The notes under the pieces are model-generated. The model had not been told where the DNA came from. It did no database searches and was given only the letters and a program-made list of their open reading frames with translations. A stretch of 64,000 nucleotides of DNA from Pycnopodia helianthoides. Its lineage: Eukaryota > Echinodermata > Asteroidea > Forcipulatida > Asteriidae. Both the position numbers and the translations under genes were made by a program. The stretch spans positions 8,946,583-9,010,582 of the forward strand of contig CM063258.1 in assembly GCA_032158295.1 (NCBI GenBank). Reading direction: 5' to 3'. Each line of letters begins with the position of its first letter. The stretch's first letter is position 1. Below, piece by piece: positions 51,331 to 62,400 of the stretch.

Positions 51331-53428
51331 TCGTCTTGGCGAGTTAAAACCTATCCCGTTGTCTGGGTGACTGGTCCTGTTATCGTGTTTGCCACGTTGT
51401 TGTTTAATGTCTGTATCTACTGCTTGAACAATATCTTGAAGTTCACAGTATACTCATCCAATCTCATGAAGCTTCTTCTGAATCGGCGTGCACGAGATGA
51501 GTACATGACTGAGTGGATTGTAAATTTGCTGTGTGTAAAAAAAGGGTGGATGTAATACTGCAGAAAAAAAGTAAACATTGTGTTTCAACACAATTTCAGT
51601 TCTAAGGCTACAATCCTAGCCATATCTCGTTGGGCCCCCCTGCCCCCTTTCAATGTTGCCTATCCTGTCCCCTCGTTGTGGGTGTCAAAATGTGCACTAA
51701 GAAATCGACACCCCCCCCCCTCAAAAAAAAACCAAATGGTGGAAACGGTAGATGTGCATTTCGCGGAGGAGGGTTCCTGTCTGTTGCACTGTCTTCTGCG
51801 TTCCAGTCAACATTGAGCGGGGGACGGGGGAGAGAATGTTTATTGTGAGACAGGGAATGGTTATTTTATGGTTATTGTAACGTTAGGAACGGGTGGCCCA
51901 AGCATTTTGGCCGGGATTGTAGGTGTTCTAATCTGTGTACATTCATGACTACTGCAAGGCGCCATCGTAGTTCCCGGTCAGCCTCGTTTTAGGGACATGT
52001 AATAATGTTAACATCTCCGTTACAACAGTGGTGTTCGAAGACTTTTTTAAAGCGGTACTACCACATTGTCTGCTTGCTTGGTTGCATGTGCGACCATAGT
52101 GCTTATTTACAGACATTTGAACGAGCTCTCTTTCTAACAGGCAGGCCTCGCAGTCACGTACGCTATTGTTTGGAATATCGTTCTTCTGCTTTATGAAATC
52201 TACTTTCTGGAATGGTCTTAACATGATTTGTATTTGGCTATAAAAGAAGTCTGTACTAGGCCGACATCATACGTTTGTGTTATTCTCTTTGCCATAATAC
52301 CCTGTTATTAATACGTAGACATTCGGCGACGACATCTGTCCAAACCCATCACTCCAGAGAACCCCACGATTTACACAAATTACTTTGTGCCTGTCGAGAT
52401 TTTGTACAAACACTTCTGGACTCGGCCGACGACTGTAATTGCCGTCGGATATGATGGCGATGGAAATGCTTTTTACGGGTTCCTTATTGATTTGGGGGCT
52501 CGGGAAAAGTTTGTCTGAGCCCCGTGTGTCAATTGTGATTTGAATGAATCCCCGTTAATTTGTTGTATAAATTGAATTCAAGTTCAGAGTGGAGAGCGGT
52601 GGCCGTGGCGCCAAGGTAGGATTAGTTTCTCCCCCATGATAGGGGTGTACGTCTAACTTTTTAGTTTCATTCAAATCGAATACGTCACTGTAAAATATGG
52701 TGGCGGTATACTCTCTGTTTCTTCTATACTGATCTGGTCTTTTCTTCTAGAGTAAACCATACTGAAGTCAATACTACGCTGTTTATAGGTTTTATTGATC
52801 CGTAATTGTTATACCACAGATGTAATTTATTGGTTACGTTTATCATTGTTATCAAAAATGACATGAGTAGGCCTAAGGACTGTGCAGAGTTTCTCGTGAC
52901 GCTTGTCCGGAGATTGCGTGCGTTGTCTTTACTTAATTCTACAACCGTCGAGGCTCTTAACGGCAACATGGAAACAAAGTCATCCTCCCAAAGAGTAGAT
53001 TTTCTTTAAGGAGATTACTAAATCAGTATGTTAAAGTCAGCTTTGGTGAGACAAATACTTATGTAACCAAAGCTTGAGTGAAGTCAGAATGAAGCCAAAT
53101 CCTAATGTCGACAGCAACATTTTTTCCCCGTGCGGAACCAAAGTTACTCAACGCTGGAAATTACAGAAAATTTTACAACGATTTATTCTCCTAAATCTAA
53201 CTTACTTTTGACTAAGTTTGACCATCGGAAGCGAGGTACACAAACCTAAACATGCCTACGTAGAGTCGTTCAGAAAGTTTATAAATATTTCGTGCGTTTC
53301 AGACCATTTTAACCGCCTAAACAAAATTCGTTGATACATTTAATACGCGGTTCCTTTTTTCTTTCATGGGCTCACTTTGTTTGTTTTCGAGCTAGGGCGC
53401 CACCTAGTGGTAGTCTCTGTCACCGCTA

Positions 53429-53604
53429 CTATAGAGGTATTTTCAGCTGACGTCACTGACCCCGACTACCGCAACGGCAGCCATCTGGCCGGTCATGGTT
53501 ACGGTAATAAACTGGATGATCTTGCCTCTGGTCATTGACCGGCAATATGGCGTCTCAAACACACAGTCACGTGATAACATCACGTGACTGTAATACCTCT
53601 ATAG
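53429..53604. mobile_element. CTATAGAGGTATT-bounded element with a CACGTG hairpin
   Basis: The ends CTATAGAGGTATTTT and AATACCTCTATAG are perfect inverts over 13 bases. Within the right third, 53563-53575 and 53579-53591 form a 13-bp perfect hairpin with a three-base loop, carrying GTCACGTGA twice. A TGACGTCA core is present at 53447. The body is GC-rich for the region. Confidence 0.75.
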
Positions 53605-53679
53605 CCGAGACTCCCTCTTAGACAGAGTATGTCGTGCAAAACATTATAAAGAAATCAATGACTACTACCCAAGGATGTT

Positions 53680-53762
53680 TACCGTCTATACCTTCACTTG
53701 GTTGCACACATTATGTTTTTTGAAAACATAATGTGTGCAACCAAGTGAAGGTATAGACGGTA
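53680..53762. repeat. Perfect hairpin: 40-bp arms, 3-nt loop
   Basis: Bases 53680-53719 are the exact reverse complement of 53723-53762, with only TTG between. The outer ends read TACCGTCTATACC and GGTATAGACGGTA. No other copy is present in this window. It is stronger than any other inverted repeat here and does not share ends with the MITE families. Confidence 0.97.
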
Positions 53763-54577
53763 ATTCTTCATCATATTATGATGTAGAATTAATGTACCGC
53801 GGGAAAATCGAACAAATCAAGGCCACGCGCTCTCCAAAATGTTGTATGTAGTCGACAAGTAGCATATCGTGGTTTGTTATACATGTAGCTCGTATGGGAT
53901 GGCTAGATAGCAGGTTAGTCTCCTCCCTAGTCGTGCACGTTTGTGTTGTTTTGGGGGTTTTCTTCCCCCACTGTCTGGCACACTCGCTGGTGAACAGAAC
54001 GGGTTTCCCTGTCGAAAAATCTAATCATAACTTCAAACTATTGTCAAACTTTGGAACAGCACTTCAAAGTAAACCCGTCATTTAAAAAATGTATAAAATA
54101 TACACATGATGACGTGAGTGAGTTTGTAGTGACATTCAAACCGAGGACTTACAACAAAAGGACAATAGGTCCACGTTTGCTATCACAAAGGAAAACAATG
54201 GGTTCCACGTTTGTCAGGACAAAGAGTTGAACAAAGGAGGGTCCACGATGTCATTACACACTTGCGACGTTGGCGCAGAATACAACCACGAAGTGAAATC
54301 TGGACTGTTCCAGTTCACGAGGCGAAGGCGAGTGAAACGGAAAAGCCAGAATTCACCGAGTGATTTATTTTCTGCGACAATGCACGAACGAAATGCATTC
54401 AATATTTGTTTTACACATAATACATGTACATCTACGCTGGTACATGAACTCAGCAAAGTCCACTTTTGGATGTAAAGCCGAAGACTGCAGGTGTGCGCGT
54501 AAAACAGTTGAAAGTTGTGCTTAAAGTGCAAGTAAAAAGAAAACTAGCTCGAGCTAATGGGTGTAGATGTGTGACCA

Positions 54578-54815
54578 GGGCCCAATTTCATAGGGCTGCT
54601 AAGCACAACAGTTTGCTTAGCATGAAATTTCTTCCTTGATAAAAACAGGGTTACCAACCAAATTTCCATGTGTTGCATATTGCTTGTACACTGGTATTCA
54701 GCTGTTGTTTGCTTATCCTGAAAATCACGTGGAAATCTGGCTGGTAAACCCTTTTTTATCAATGAAGAATTCATGCTACAAATTGTTGTGCTAGCAGCTC
54801 TATGAAATTGGGCCC
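54578..54815. mobile_element. GGGCCC-family foldback, GGGCTGCTAAGCACAAC subtype
   Basis: The ends are GGGCCCAATTTCATAGGGC and AGCTCTATGAAATTGGGCCC. The interior differs from the main type (GCATGAAATTTCTTCCTTG paired with CAATGAAGAATTCATGC), so it is a distinct subfamily of about 240 bp. Confidence 0.8.
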
Positions 54816-55654
54816 TGAAGACGCCCACGACTCACACATAGATCCTTGTCATTTGAAATTTCTTTCACAATAAACACAAAGTAAATGCAGAATCTCGTCG
54901 ACCCACACTCTGTAAATTCTTGGGGAAAAGAAAAACCCTTCTGAACAACGTGGATGACTACAATGTAGACACCAACCTTATCTGCCGACACGTGACACGA
55001 CCTTGCCTGTTACGGTGTTACGGACAAGAGGGTTGATTTTGTTGTCCATTTTGGGAGTCAAGATGTACACAAAGGAATGGACTCCCAAAATGGCGGAAAT
55101 GGTAGACGCGCATTGTTTCGCGTCGTGCAAGGGGTCAATTTGGGAGCGTCGTGTCAGACACGGTCAAATAAAGGATGATGTGAGGCGTGGTCCATCAGAT
55201 AAATGACAAGGATCGTGATATGAACGCATGAACGATTCTACATTAGGAAGACAAGCAGTAATTGCAGTAGCAAACTTTACCATAATTAAGTGGTTCATAT
55301 GAACATCCATTCTAGTCCATTAAATGTAAAATTTTCAAGGTTGTTTGCGATACAAAATGGAATTTGAGAGGAACGATTGATTAGTTTTTGATGAATGCTC
55401 TGTTTTTGCTAATAATAGGCCGTATACGGAAGTATCAACCTCAAACCTTTTCCCCTGTGGGCAAGAGCCAGACTTGAAAACGTAAGCAGGTACTTTTGGC
55501 ATGAAGACCGCCAATATCTGCAGCTTGAGAACTTTAAAACAATTTAGGACATGTAACATGTAAATTTCAAATCATGCACGCAGTTGTTAAAGTACAATAA
55601 TAGACATCGGGCAAACCTCCTCTTTATAGTCATTAGTGTAACTGGGTTATTTTA

Positions 55655-55845
55655 CGTGCATTGCACAACACACGGGACCTTCGGCTTTACGTCCCATCCG
55701 AAGGACGAAGCAATAATGGTTAAGTGCCTCGCTTAAGGTTACGCTTAAGGTCAAGACCGGGACTCGAACCATCACTCTGGTTGTCAGAAACACGAGAGCT
55801 TGAGTCGAGTGCGCTTGACATCACGACCACGACACGCAGCGGTTA
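55655..55845 (-). mobile_element. tRNA-derived SINE (GTGGCCGAGCGGT family), minus strand
   Basis: On the given strand it reads CCTTCGGCTTTACGTCCCAT, GGTTAAGTGCCTCGCTTAAG, GACCGGGACTCGAACC, GTCAGAAACACGAGAGCTTG and ACATCACGACCACGACACG. The central GTGCCTCGCTTAAGG segment carries a small duplication. Confidence 0.7.
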
Positions 55846-55899
55846 GCTTATAGCCTCAGGCAACGAGCACAATTGGCGGAAGCCATATTGTTTTTTCAC

Positions 55900-58354
55900 C
55901 CACGCAAAATGAGAGACGTTGAGTAGTTTAATGTAGCGGCAGACATACTACAGGTTAAATCTATCCGTTTATTGCGTACTTCTGAACATGCCCCAACTAT
56001 GGATATCACTGTCAGGTATGTGTGTATAACGTGAGTCTTAAATTATGGTATCTTTATGGTTAGTTATCTCGTTGGTCCTTGCTCGTAAGTAATCCTTGTG
56101 GGTTAATAATACAAACAGGATACCAAACCATTGTGAATTATTAATACTATGTTCGCGATAGCTAAAGTGCACATGACCTGTGTATGTCTTCATCAATGGT
56201 ACTCTCATTACCATACTGTACTGTACGTCGTAATGTTAGAATCAACATTGTACTTGCTTCGACCATTAAAGGTCATGTGTACCGCAGTTCCGAAGCATTC
56301 CTCGGTCACGGTGCAAGATGAAATCGGGTAAATTATTTGCTAAGCTACCGGCCGGATCTTATCGCGTCGAGTGTTGAAGTTAGTGTGTGCATATTCGTAT
56401 GTGATACTTGGAATTTACCGTGATTTACCACATGTCATGAAAACTTTGTTGAGCTTTTAGATTCGATAAAAACCAGGTATACAGTTTTTTTTCGATCCCA
56501 TATATCTATCTACATCCTTTTCGTTGCGCCTGTTGTGTTGATTGATTCCAAGTAGCTTAAAACCTCATCCCTGTGAAGATTGTGTGTTTCGTGTTCGATC
56601 CCCGGAGTCGTGAGTGACGTCACACCGTGTCGTGACCGAGGCTACTCACCATGTTGCTCGACCCCCCCCCCTCCCCCTGAGACGGCGGACATCGAGAGAA
56701 GTCCGTAGTAGTGTGTAGACACACCTACTCGCTAGCAAACGCCAACCACGTGGAGTTCCTTCATCGCATAGTGATGAATAGTGTGTATACACACCATGAC
56801 ACTCGGCGGTCGAGGCAACCGCGGCGTGTAGTGATAAGCGATATCATTTCCCTTTGTACCGTGCGACCAGCCTCGTCAAATTGGTGATGAATTTAAGTAC
56901 GACAGCGTGCATACAGAGGAGCAGTCAGAGCATTACCCCCGCTTGTACGCACCGCGGCAACCCGAAGGCGGCATCGCGTTGCAAGGCAGACAATCTCACC
57001 GACCGACAGGGACATTATGGCTTTATATACCACTCGGTTATTAAGGCACGTTGCAGGCTGTCAGGTAGTCATTCCAACCCGACTGGGGACTGTGTGAGCG
57101 TGTGACGGACGTAAAGGTCACACGGTTGAAGTGCAGAGTTTTTGACTGGGCTCGTCGTCGCTGAGAGGTGTTGGTGGGGACCCGACAGGTTAGGGGGGGG
57201 CTAGGCCTCAAGGGACACCTTTAATCAACGCAGATTTGATGAGCTGCAATTGTCATTACACTGCCCACTTCCCGAAAGGATTGATTAACATTGAATAGTT
57301 TACTGTCCAGTACTTCGTTCGGATCAGTCACCCAAGATACAAAGAAGAACAGGGACCGCTTCATCAGACGACTTCATCTGCGGTGAATGAAGCATTTTTC
57401 CGTTAACAGGCAAAGAACTTGAAATGAGCCCCAAATAATTTTTCGCAAACCAATTATCACTGGTTAAGTGGTCTGGTCCTTGCTCTATGGTCGAACCAAC
57501 TCTTACCGATGCTGGACAATTAGCGTAATAATTTTTTTTTGGAGATTTGTATGTGTTTGATTGCAGGATTAAAGTAGTTCAAGGTAGCGCATTACTGTAA
57601 TTGGACACCACAGAATCGAAGCCCTTGTGACATTCCTGCAATATAAGGGTAACCCAAGACGCAAACTGCAACATGTTGTTCCTCCTAGATTCTTCATTTA
57701 ACCCTCAGGGTCTGAGGCACTGCGTACTTGAGTAAACCTGCACACACTTCAGAAGCAGTCATATATCTTTCGAGGGGGGAAAAGGGGGAACCGGGGAAAC
57801 GTGTTTGTTCATTTCGTGGTGTTATTGCGAGTAAACCTTAAAAGGTGTACACTGCGTGAGTAGGTCGTGGGGCTGAATATGTCCATCCAACCCGGCAAAG
57901 TCGAAATCGGGCACGGTCGCCGTGTAATAAACTGAAATTGAATAACACCCGTGAGAAACGATGACACTCTGCATCAACATTTCGCAGCATGGACTGGACT
58001 GCCACCGTGCATACCCAATCGTTCTTCCGCTCCACTTCATCAGCTGCGAAGGCGTCTGTGCTCCGCTCCCGGCGAGTTCTCCTTGTTTTCGATGGGTTCT
58101 GCCCCAATGATATCATCGGTCGTTGAGCGTAACTCTACACCGTGATAAACAGTCAGGCGACTGAAAAACCCATCGCGTATACTACGAAGCTCGCGAAAGT
58201 GGACTTGATAGCATCGTGCAAACAAAAATGAGCAAACTCCGCCAGATGAAGTTGGAATACGCTTGCTGATTAATACCATAGCCCGGTGGGACACAGTGTT
58301 ATGAAATCTGGCGGGAAAGGGATTTATTTCTGAAGTTATTTTCTATTTTTGCAG
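55900..58354. other. Likely promoter / 5' UTR region of the receptor gene
   Basis: From about 56600 onward CpG dinucleotides become frequent and repeats thin out, consistent with an upstream regulatory or first non-coding exon region. The acceptor TTCTATTTTTGCAG at 58341-58354 shows that a 5' UTR exon lies upstream, but I cannot place it. Open frames here on both strands (57822-58294) have no recognisable homology. Confidence 0.35.
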
Positions 58355-58388
58355 ACTCAAGACCCACGGAGAATCTTAAACTTCCAAC

Positions 58389-58661
58389 ATGCATTCCCGT
58401 TGGTTCCAGCCCCTGATCCGGATCGCCGTGTGTGACTTTTTAATCCTCCAATTGCTCTTGTGTGCACGGGACGCAACGGCACAGCCGGCGGGGCCGCCCC
58501 CTAGCAGCAAGACGCCTATCTACATCGCGGGCTTCTTCCCATTCGAGGACCAATTTAACAGCATCATGGTGAACTCCACGCAGATTGCCTTAGAGCACGT
58601 GAATGAATTCGAGGGGCTGTTGGCGGACTACGAGCTGAGGATGATATGGGCCTGGTCTCAG
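58389..58661 (+). CDS. First coding exon of a GABA-B-receptor-like class C GPCR
   Basis: The exon has a 5' UTR part from 58355 (acceptor TTTTTGCAG), ATG at 58389 and donor TCTCAG|GTAAGA, and ends in phase 0 after 91 codons. Residues 1-31 look like a signal peptide: charged start, hydrophobic VCDFLILQLLLCA, cleavage likely near ATA|QP. A proline/serine spacer leads to PIYIAGFFPFEDQF, then IALEHVNEFEGLLADYELRM. This pattern (beta strand, FFPF, ALEHVN helix, YEL strand) is the opening of the periplasmic-binding-protein-like ligand lobe of GABA-B receptors (IAGLFPM, ALEDVN, LPDYELKL). A glycosylation site NST is at residue 62. Other ANF-receptor-fold proteins remain possible because the seven-helix region is outside the window. 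Confidence 0.75.
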
Positions 58662-58784
58662 GTAAGACACGAACAAAAACCACTCAACATAAATGTGCAT
58701 TATTTATCAAAGGTGTTAACCGATGACGTTCTCTTTGTTCTCCCATAGTCTGTTATTAATAGCGACATACCAACCATGTACACA

Positions 58785-59087
58785 TTAAAGCACATGTACA
58801 ACATTGGTCATTTTTAAAGACTAGTATCCGCACTTTATATGACCCAACATATACATGAAATAACAAACCTGTGAAATGTTAAGCTCAATCGGTCTTCGGA
58901 GTGATGAGAAAATAGTGAAAACCCCCATGTTTTCACTGATTTTAAAACATTGGGTTTTGGACCCGCGCGATAAAGAATAGTTGTTTTTGCTCAGTTCCTA
59001 AAAACTATAGCATTTCAAGCAAAACTATTCCAAGGGAAGTTTACATTTATATTTTGCAATCTTACCAATGTTGTACACACCCTTTAA
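58785..59087. mobile_element. TTAAAG-family MITE (AATGTTGTACACACCCTTTAA end)
   Basis: It starts TTAAAGCACATGTACAACATT and ends AATGTTGTACACACCCTTTAA. It shares AAATAACAAACCTGTGAAAT and GTTAAGCTCAATCGGTC with 26871-27114. It lies 124 bp after the receptor exon. Confidence 0.8.
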
Positions 59088-59244
59088 ACCAAACCATGCA
59101 CATACTCGGTTTGTCAAACTGCCTTTTGTTAAAGTCATCGATTTTGATGCACACACGTGCTCGTCCCTGTCCTTGCTCTATGCTCAGACACACGTGCTTT
59201 TTGAACAATGTCCCCTTTAACAGTGGTTTGTTTTACAGTTCTGC

Positions 59245-59638
59245 TTAAAGGAACATTACAGAATTGGTTTTTGCTAACAAAACAATTGCTGGCAGTGTAA
59301 GCACTTTATGTAATCCACCATATGCATAAACTGACAAACCTGTAGAAGTTTGAGATCGATCGGCCATCTGGGTCACGAGAAAATAGTGAAAAACCGATTA
59401 CACCTTTGCATGAAATTAATATAGATTCAAAAAATGAATAAAACGCTCACTGAGCGATAAACTCCAATCGGAAAATTAGTTTATTAATTTCTCATCGAAT
59501 ATGGCATTTCAGACAGAAATATTTCAAGGGATGTTTTCTACTATCATCATCATTAGACCGTGTAAGTTTTATGTAAATCTGTGGTCAAAAAGTATAGTTT
59601 ACAAGTTTTTTCTTACCAATTCTGTAATGTTCTTTTAA
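59245..59638. mobile_element. TTAAAGGAACATTACAGAATT MITE (copy 2)
   Basis: It is nearly identical to 18730-19122 over about 393 bp, including GTTTGAGATCGATCGGCCAT and GATGTTTTCTACTATCATC. The right end has a T for C change (GTTCTTTTAA). Confidence 0.85.
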
Positions 59639-59819
59639 AATTGCCTTCCATGTTCGCAAAGCAAGTATTTCGTGGGTAGGAACCCCTCAGCATTATTTTA
59701 AAAACACTTCTGATACTTAAACGATATGTAGACAAAACCCGAGTTCGTTCTGAAGTCGTCGCATTTTGAGCACCGCTGTTTTGGGGTGCGTGGTTTCGAT
59801 AAATATAGCATTATTTATG

Positions 59820-60215
59820 TTAAAGGCACAGTACACGTTTGGTAATGACTCTGAAAATTAATGGCAATGAAAACTTAATTGGTAAGAAGTACAGCAGCGT
59901 TGGGTAGTATAATAAATTTTGAGAAACTTTGAACTTTCGAAGTACCACGGTTATGGATAATATATCACTTTTTATTCCCCAAAATTTGAATCTGAGAAGC
60001 GTTTCTGTCAGAAACGCTTCTCAGACTGTGTATTCCTAAGGGGAATATTCTTCCTGCGTGGAAATATTCGCTCCGGTTTTTCGGTGATATCTCAAAAACG
60101 CGACCACCTTTTGATATGAAATTTTCACAGGTTAGTTTGATTGTATGTACCTACATTTATATATGATTAACACAATCAGTAACACAATTATACCAAACGT
60201 GTACTGTGCCTTTAA
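59820..60215. mobile_element. TTAAAGGCACAGTACACGTTTGG MITE
   Basis: The ends TTAAAGGCACAGTACACGTT and AACGTGTACTGTGCCTTTAA are a perfect 20-bp inverted repeat. The centre has a further hairpin GAAGCGTTTCTGTCAGAAAC. It is the cleanest termini of the family in the window, ending in TTTAAA/TTTAAA. Confidence 0.85.
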
Positions 60216-61034
60216 ACTTTTCACATGAATGGATTCAAACAAACTTGAAGCAAGCAGCTTAATACTTATCGCTTCCATCAGTCCATTTATTATAATGAAG
60301 TAGATAGTCCTTAAGTTGACGTAACTTTATTAGATTCCGAATCAAGAAAGGAATGACAAACTGATAAGCTGTCATAGACCTACATTTTATGAGAGATCGC
60401 TTTGAAAGCATTCTGTGTACGGGAGCGTACATAATCCGTTTAACCGAGCACCAGGTATAAAGTCAGCAATACCCATCGCATCGCAGGAGAAAACCTCAAC
60501 GACGAACGCTTTGCCGCTGTTCTTTAAAACAAATTAATATATAAATATAGCGAACTATCATACGCATCATTCAACTCGATGTATTTTGCATAAAAAAGCA
60601 CGTCAAATGTATTTTTTTCCTTTCAAATTAGGACCCTGATTTTTCGGTCGCGAAGTTGTAACGAAAGTCTTTATTCGGCACGCTTTTATGTTCGATTTGT
60701 ATGACTCTCCTTGCAGTAAAAACAGGTGTTTTTTATGAACTGTTTATGCTATGGTTGAAGAATCGATTAAATCGAAGGGTCCACCACAGAACGAGTTTTA
60801 ATAATCGTCGTTTGCCTAGAAGGAGGATAATGACGAACGTTTTTCCCGGGAAAAGGGCGTAAGCATGCGTGCAAAATGGAGTTTCAAGAAAAAAAATGAG
60901 CGTGAGAGTTCGATCGTTTTTTTTTGGTGCCATTCATAAAGTCATTATAGAAAGGTTAGATTGGGAATGGGAAAGCTTGCCGGGGGGGATTCTATCAACA
61001 AAAATGTGACAGTAATTCCATATCTTTTTGACAG

Positions 61035-61440
61035 GAGTCATTTGATTGCTTACGACCTTCTGTAACTGTTACATGGACAGTAACTCAGTATCTCCGTGAC
61101 CTCATCTCACTCAAGCAATCCGGTTCCGTTTTTAAGATCTTCAACCTCATATTTATAGCTCAATCAAGATTTAGAACCTCTCGCTATGGTCAGCGTGCCT
61201 TTGCCAATGCTGCACCTCCCATTCGGTTAAAGCTCCCTGCCACACTACGTCAAACAACATCTTTGAACATCTTCAAGAGAGAATTGAAGGCACATTTGTT
61301 TCGCTAGTTTTTATTTTCACTTGTTCTGGACAAAACTTTTGTGCCATCCTTGTTGGTTTTTTTTTTGTATGCGCCTTGATCGGTTTCCGGAGGTGTGCGC
61401 ATTATAAGTCAATATTATTATTAAAAGTACTTTGTGTGCG
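61035..61440 (+). pseudogene. 5'-truncated LINE remnant, C-terminus plus 3' UTR
   Basis: The last frame before TAG at 61305 reads SRFRTSRYGQRAFANAAPPI and RLKLPATLRQTTSLNIFKRE and LKAHLFR. The pattern FxNAAPxxxxxLPxxLR...SLxxFKxxLKxHLF is characteristic of the C-terminal end of many LINE ORF2 proteins. It is followed by GCGCCTTGATCGG and GTGCGCATTATAAG and a short (ATT) tail. An upstream stop near 61020 shows the rest is missing. Confidence 0.65.
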
Positions 61441-61916
61441 TGGAAGAAGGGCGTAGAGCCTTACGCCCTTGAGTATACAGTGCCTATTACATCAACAAAA
61501 GGTCTTGAGCTTATTTTGACAAGACACTTGCACTTAAATGTTACTCTAATTACTCAAATGTAATGTACTCGATTCGTTCTGCATGACATGTTTTTACCTC
61601 GTCTTGTCAATCATGTTAAATTGCTTGTAATCTACTTAAAATGTCCAACGGCTATATCATAATCCCAGTGGTATTATTAGCAGACTGTTCCGGTAGTCCA
61701 CTTAATGACGATGATCATTAAACAAATTCCAATTAATTGACTTAATGCACCATGACTTGATATAAACTATGTAGATGCGATATATACACAAGGTCGACAA
61801 GCAATTCGACCAAATTTATAACCTCGCCTTTACGGTCGTCATTACTCCGAATTAATAGGTCTTTGAAGCATAACCAACTCAAAATTGTGCCGAACTGGTA
61901 CAATATGTAAAGGGCG

Positions 61917-62031
61917 GGTCCGAAACTAGTGACTTCGGCTACGACTATGGCTGCTGGCTGCAGCGGCAACGCTGGAGAAAATGCCTTTTCGGCAATCCAG
62001 CCGTAGCCACGAGAAGCCGTCATATCGGACA
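61917..62031. mobile_element. Short foldback with GTCCGA ends
   Basis: The left GGTCCGAAACTAGTGACTTC with GGCTACGACTATGGCTG pairs imperfectly with the right CAGCCGTAGCCACGAGAAG and CCGTCATATCGGAC. It is about 115 bp with no coding. Confidence 0.65.
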
Positions 62032-62247
62032 CGGCTTGAATTTTACATTGTACTTTCACTGGTAATCGCTTCTCTGCCGCAATAGTTTTCTTTGCTGAGC
62101 AATTGTGTTTTTTTTAATACAGTCTGGTAAAAATGGCCCTGGATCATTCTTCGTCTCCCTCATTTATCCCTGTCTGTTTTCCCCAGTTTTACTGTCTTAC
62201 TGTGGGATAAATGCTTCTGAGCAGCCAATACTGTGCCCTAAACCTTA

Positions 62248-62400
62248 TACCATGCCCGATATAGGGGCAGAGGGTACACCCAATGTTTCCATACTATTTT
62301 CCTCTTGTACAGAAGAACCCCCCCCTCCCCTCCAAAAATAAAATTAACAATTAAATTTAAAAACTCCTCTAAAGAATTTCTGGGATTCCAAGCGTGCAAT
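62248..62400 (+). repeat. Single unit of the CCCGATATGTGGCAGAGGGT repeat
   Basis: CCATGCCCGATATAGGGGCA and GAGGGTACACCCAATGTTTC are followed by CCTCTTGTACAGAAGAACCC and AAGAATTTCTGGGATTCCA. The same order of blocks occurs at 35590-35705. That shows the minisatellite there is an expansion inside a dispersed element. Confidence 0.7.

Larger units (their letters stand above)
44268..53428. other. Gene-free AT-rich intergenic span
   Basis: I see no exon with homology. Items noted: a solitary satellite unit (46919-46985), a TTAAAG-type MITE (47278-47653), poly(A) at about 47318-47331, a G run near 48285, a segment at 48630-48680 that reverses 46140-46225 (TCCATTTTCTATTGTTCTC, GCGGGCGTCCCACT), GATAAGTCG/GGCGAG-rich repeats (50740-50985) and a MITE end at 51330. 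The 116-residue frame at 48364-48714 overlaps one of these repeats and is not convincing. Confidence 0.5.

Noticed and set aside
56854..57105. 83-residue open frame in the CpG-rich region upstream of the receptor
   Set aside because: No homology and no link in phase to the receptor exon; more likely 5' UTR or promoter sequence.
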